Part shown: positions 63,235 to 64,000 of the stretch, piece after piece
Layout: the number at the start of each line of letters is the position of its first letter
Numbering within the stretch: the stretch's first letter is position 1
Assembly: GCF_963924675.1 (NCBI RefSeq)
Contig: NC_089227.1
Location: 47,672,080 to 47,736,079 of the forward strand
DNA length: 64,000 nucleotides
Source of the DNA: Phocoena phocoena
Lineage: Eukaryota; Chordata; Mammalia; Artiodactyla; Phocoenidae
Reading direction: 5' to 3'
Notes under the pieces: model-generated
Seen by the model: the letters and a program-made list of their open reading frames with translations, nothing else
The model's database searches: none
What the model was told of the DNA's origin: nothing
Made by a program: the position numbers and the translations under genes

Positions 63235-63344
63235 ATTGTTTGATACTCCTTTTTAAATTTTTTTGCATTTTTAAATTGAACTCTGGTTGATTTACAATAC
63301 TGTGTTAGTTCCAGGTGTATAGCCAAGTGATTCAGTTATATATG
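63235..63344 (-). mobile_element. Short L1 3' UTR fragment
   Basis: Diverged version of the same 3' UTR as 62128-62272 (GGTTGATTTACAATACTGTG, CAAGTGATTCAGTTATATA). Confidence 0.75.
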
Positions 63345-63373
63345 TAGATAGATAGATAGATAGATAGATAGAT
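63345..63373. repeat. (GATA)n microsatellite
   Basis: About seven GATA units directly follow the L1 fragment. Confidence 0.95.
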
Positions 63374-63609
63374 TTAACAATGAATCCAGGGATACACCAT
63401 ACACATAACATGATGAAAAACAAACACAAATGCATGTGCTACAGTCTATTACATTTAAGGGTACAGAGGCCAAGAGTTCAGCTGGGCTCAACTAATGGCA
63501 GTTAAATGGTTTCATTGAGGAACTGGATACTAAGCTTAGCCTTGAAGTAGAAGGTAATAAAATGTTGAGAAAAATATGATTCTGGGTAGGGTGAAGAGGA
63601 TGAAAGGAA

Positions 63610-63750
63610 ATGTGGCAGTAAGAAAAAAACGTGAACCTTGGAACACTCAGATCTAAATTTCAATCCCAAAGCAAGCTTTCACTTACTGATAATCTAAAAG
63701 AAGTCCCGACTGCTGTTTCCTCATCTCTATGTTGTTAATATTGTTAAATT
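63610..63750 (+). repeat. MIR SINE fragment
   Basis: CTCAGATCTAAATTTCAATC and GTTTCCTCATCTCTATG fit the MIR core. Confidence 0.5.
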
Positions 63751-64000
63751 TGTGTGATGTAGAGAAACACAGAAAGGAATTGCTGAAAGATAGAAAAAGA
63801 AAAGAAGGAGAAAGTAGATGGCAGACTGGGAGTGAAAGTTTCTGCAAAGGAGCCTTGGAAAGAGAGAAAGAAATCTGAGGTAAAGTAAACCCAGACCTAG
63901 CCTCCTATCTTGCAAGCATAGTGAAAGTTAAGAATGAATAAGAGAGATGGATGGCTTGAGCTATAGAGTCCCAGACCTTGGTAGTAAACAACTCCAAATT

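Larger units (their letters stand above)
54816..64000 (-). other. PPP1R9A: PPP1R9A intron, partial (upstream side)
   Basis: This lies upstream of the acceptor at 54816 in transcript direction. The preceding exon, with the first half of the PDZ domain, was not seen and should lie beyond base 64000. The interval is mostly nested L1 remnants and two CHR-2 SINEs. Confidence 0.8.

Noticed and set aside
1..64000. CRISPR arrays, operons, phage or plasmid modules
   Set aside because: The sequence is a mammalian intron landscape; no spaced direct repeats, ribosome-binding sites or bacterial gene clusters were seen.

Overview
This window is nuclear DNA from a mammal, almost certainly a cetacean. The evidence is nine copies of a tRNA-derived SINE of the CHR-2 type and three of the longer CHR-1 type, several L1 3' ends of the cetartiodactyl kind, and no ruminant BovB or Bov-tA elements. 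The DNA is AT-rich and intron-like. It has no bacterial features, no rRNA, tRNA gene or CRISPR array, and no long intact open reading frame.

Only one gene is clearly present: PPP1R9A (neurabin-1), on the minus strand. Three consecutive coding exons are visible with correct splice sites and compatible phases. In transcript order they are 54815-54711 (105 bp, middle of the PDZ domain), 38036-37901 (136 bp, end of the PDZ domain and start of a charged helical linker) and 13937-13782 (156 bp, acidic linker leading to the coiled coil). Together they read as one uninterrupted peptide. The two complete introns are about 16.7 kb and 24.0 kb. The flanking introns run off both ends of the window, so neither the start nor the end of the gene is here.

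The rest is intron filled with mobile-element fossils. 1-13781: MIR and L2 fragments, an old plus-strand L1 (about 6480-8100), L1 3' ends, a hAT-type MER and a candidate processed retrocopy split from a minus-strand L1 ORF2 fragment. 13938-37900: CHR-1 and CHR-2 SINEs, a chimeric-looking SINE/L1 composite (16076-16799), an LTR-like repeat with a SINE inside, a decayed class I endogenous retrovirus env region (about 23950-26720), and old L1 pieces. 38037-54710: a 5.2-kb L1 flanked by a perfect 15-bp target-site duplication and carrying a (TG)n(TA)n microsatellite, another old L1, and three SINE or LTR-like insertions. 54816-64000: layered L1 insertions and two more CHR-2 SINEs.

I did not find a convincing novel biological system. 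The items most worth a second look are the unidentified retrocopy with a membrane-anchor-like C-terminus, a diverged duplicated segment (52948-53140 and 59362-59570), the SINE/L1 composite, and a possible conserved non-coding element near 20680-20935.
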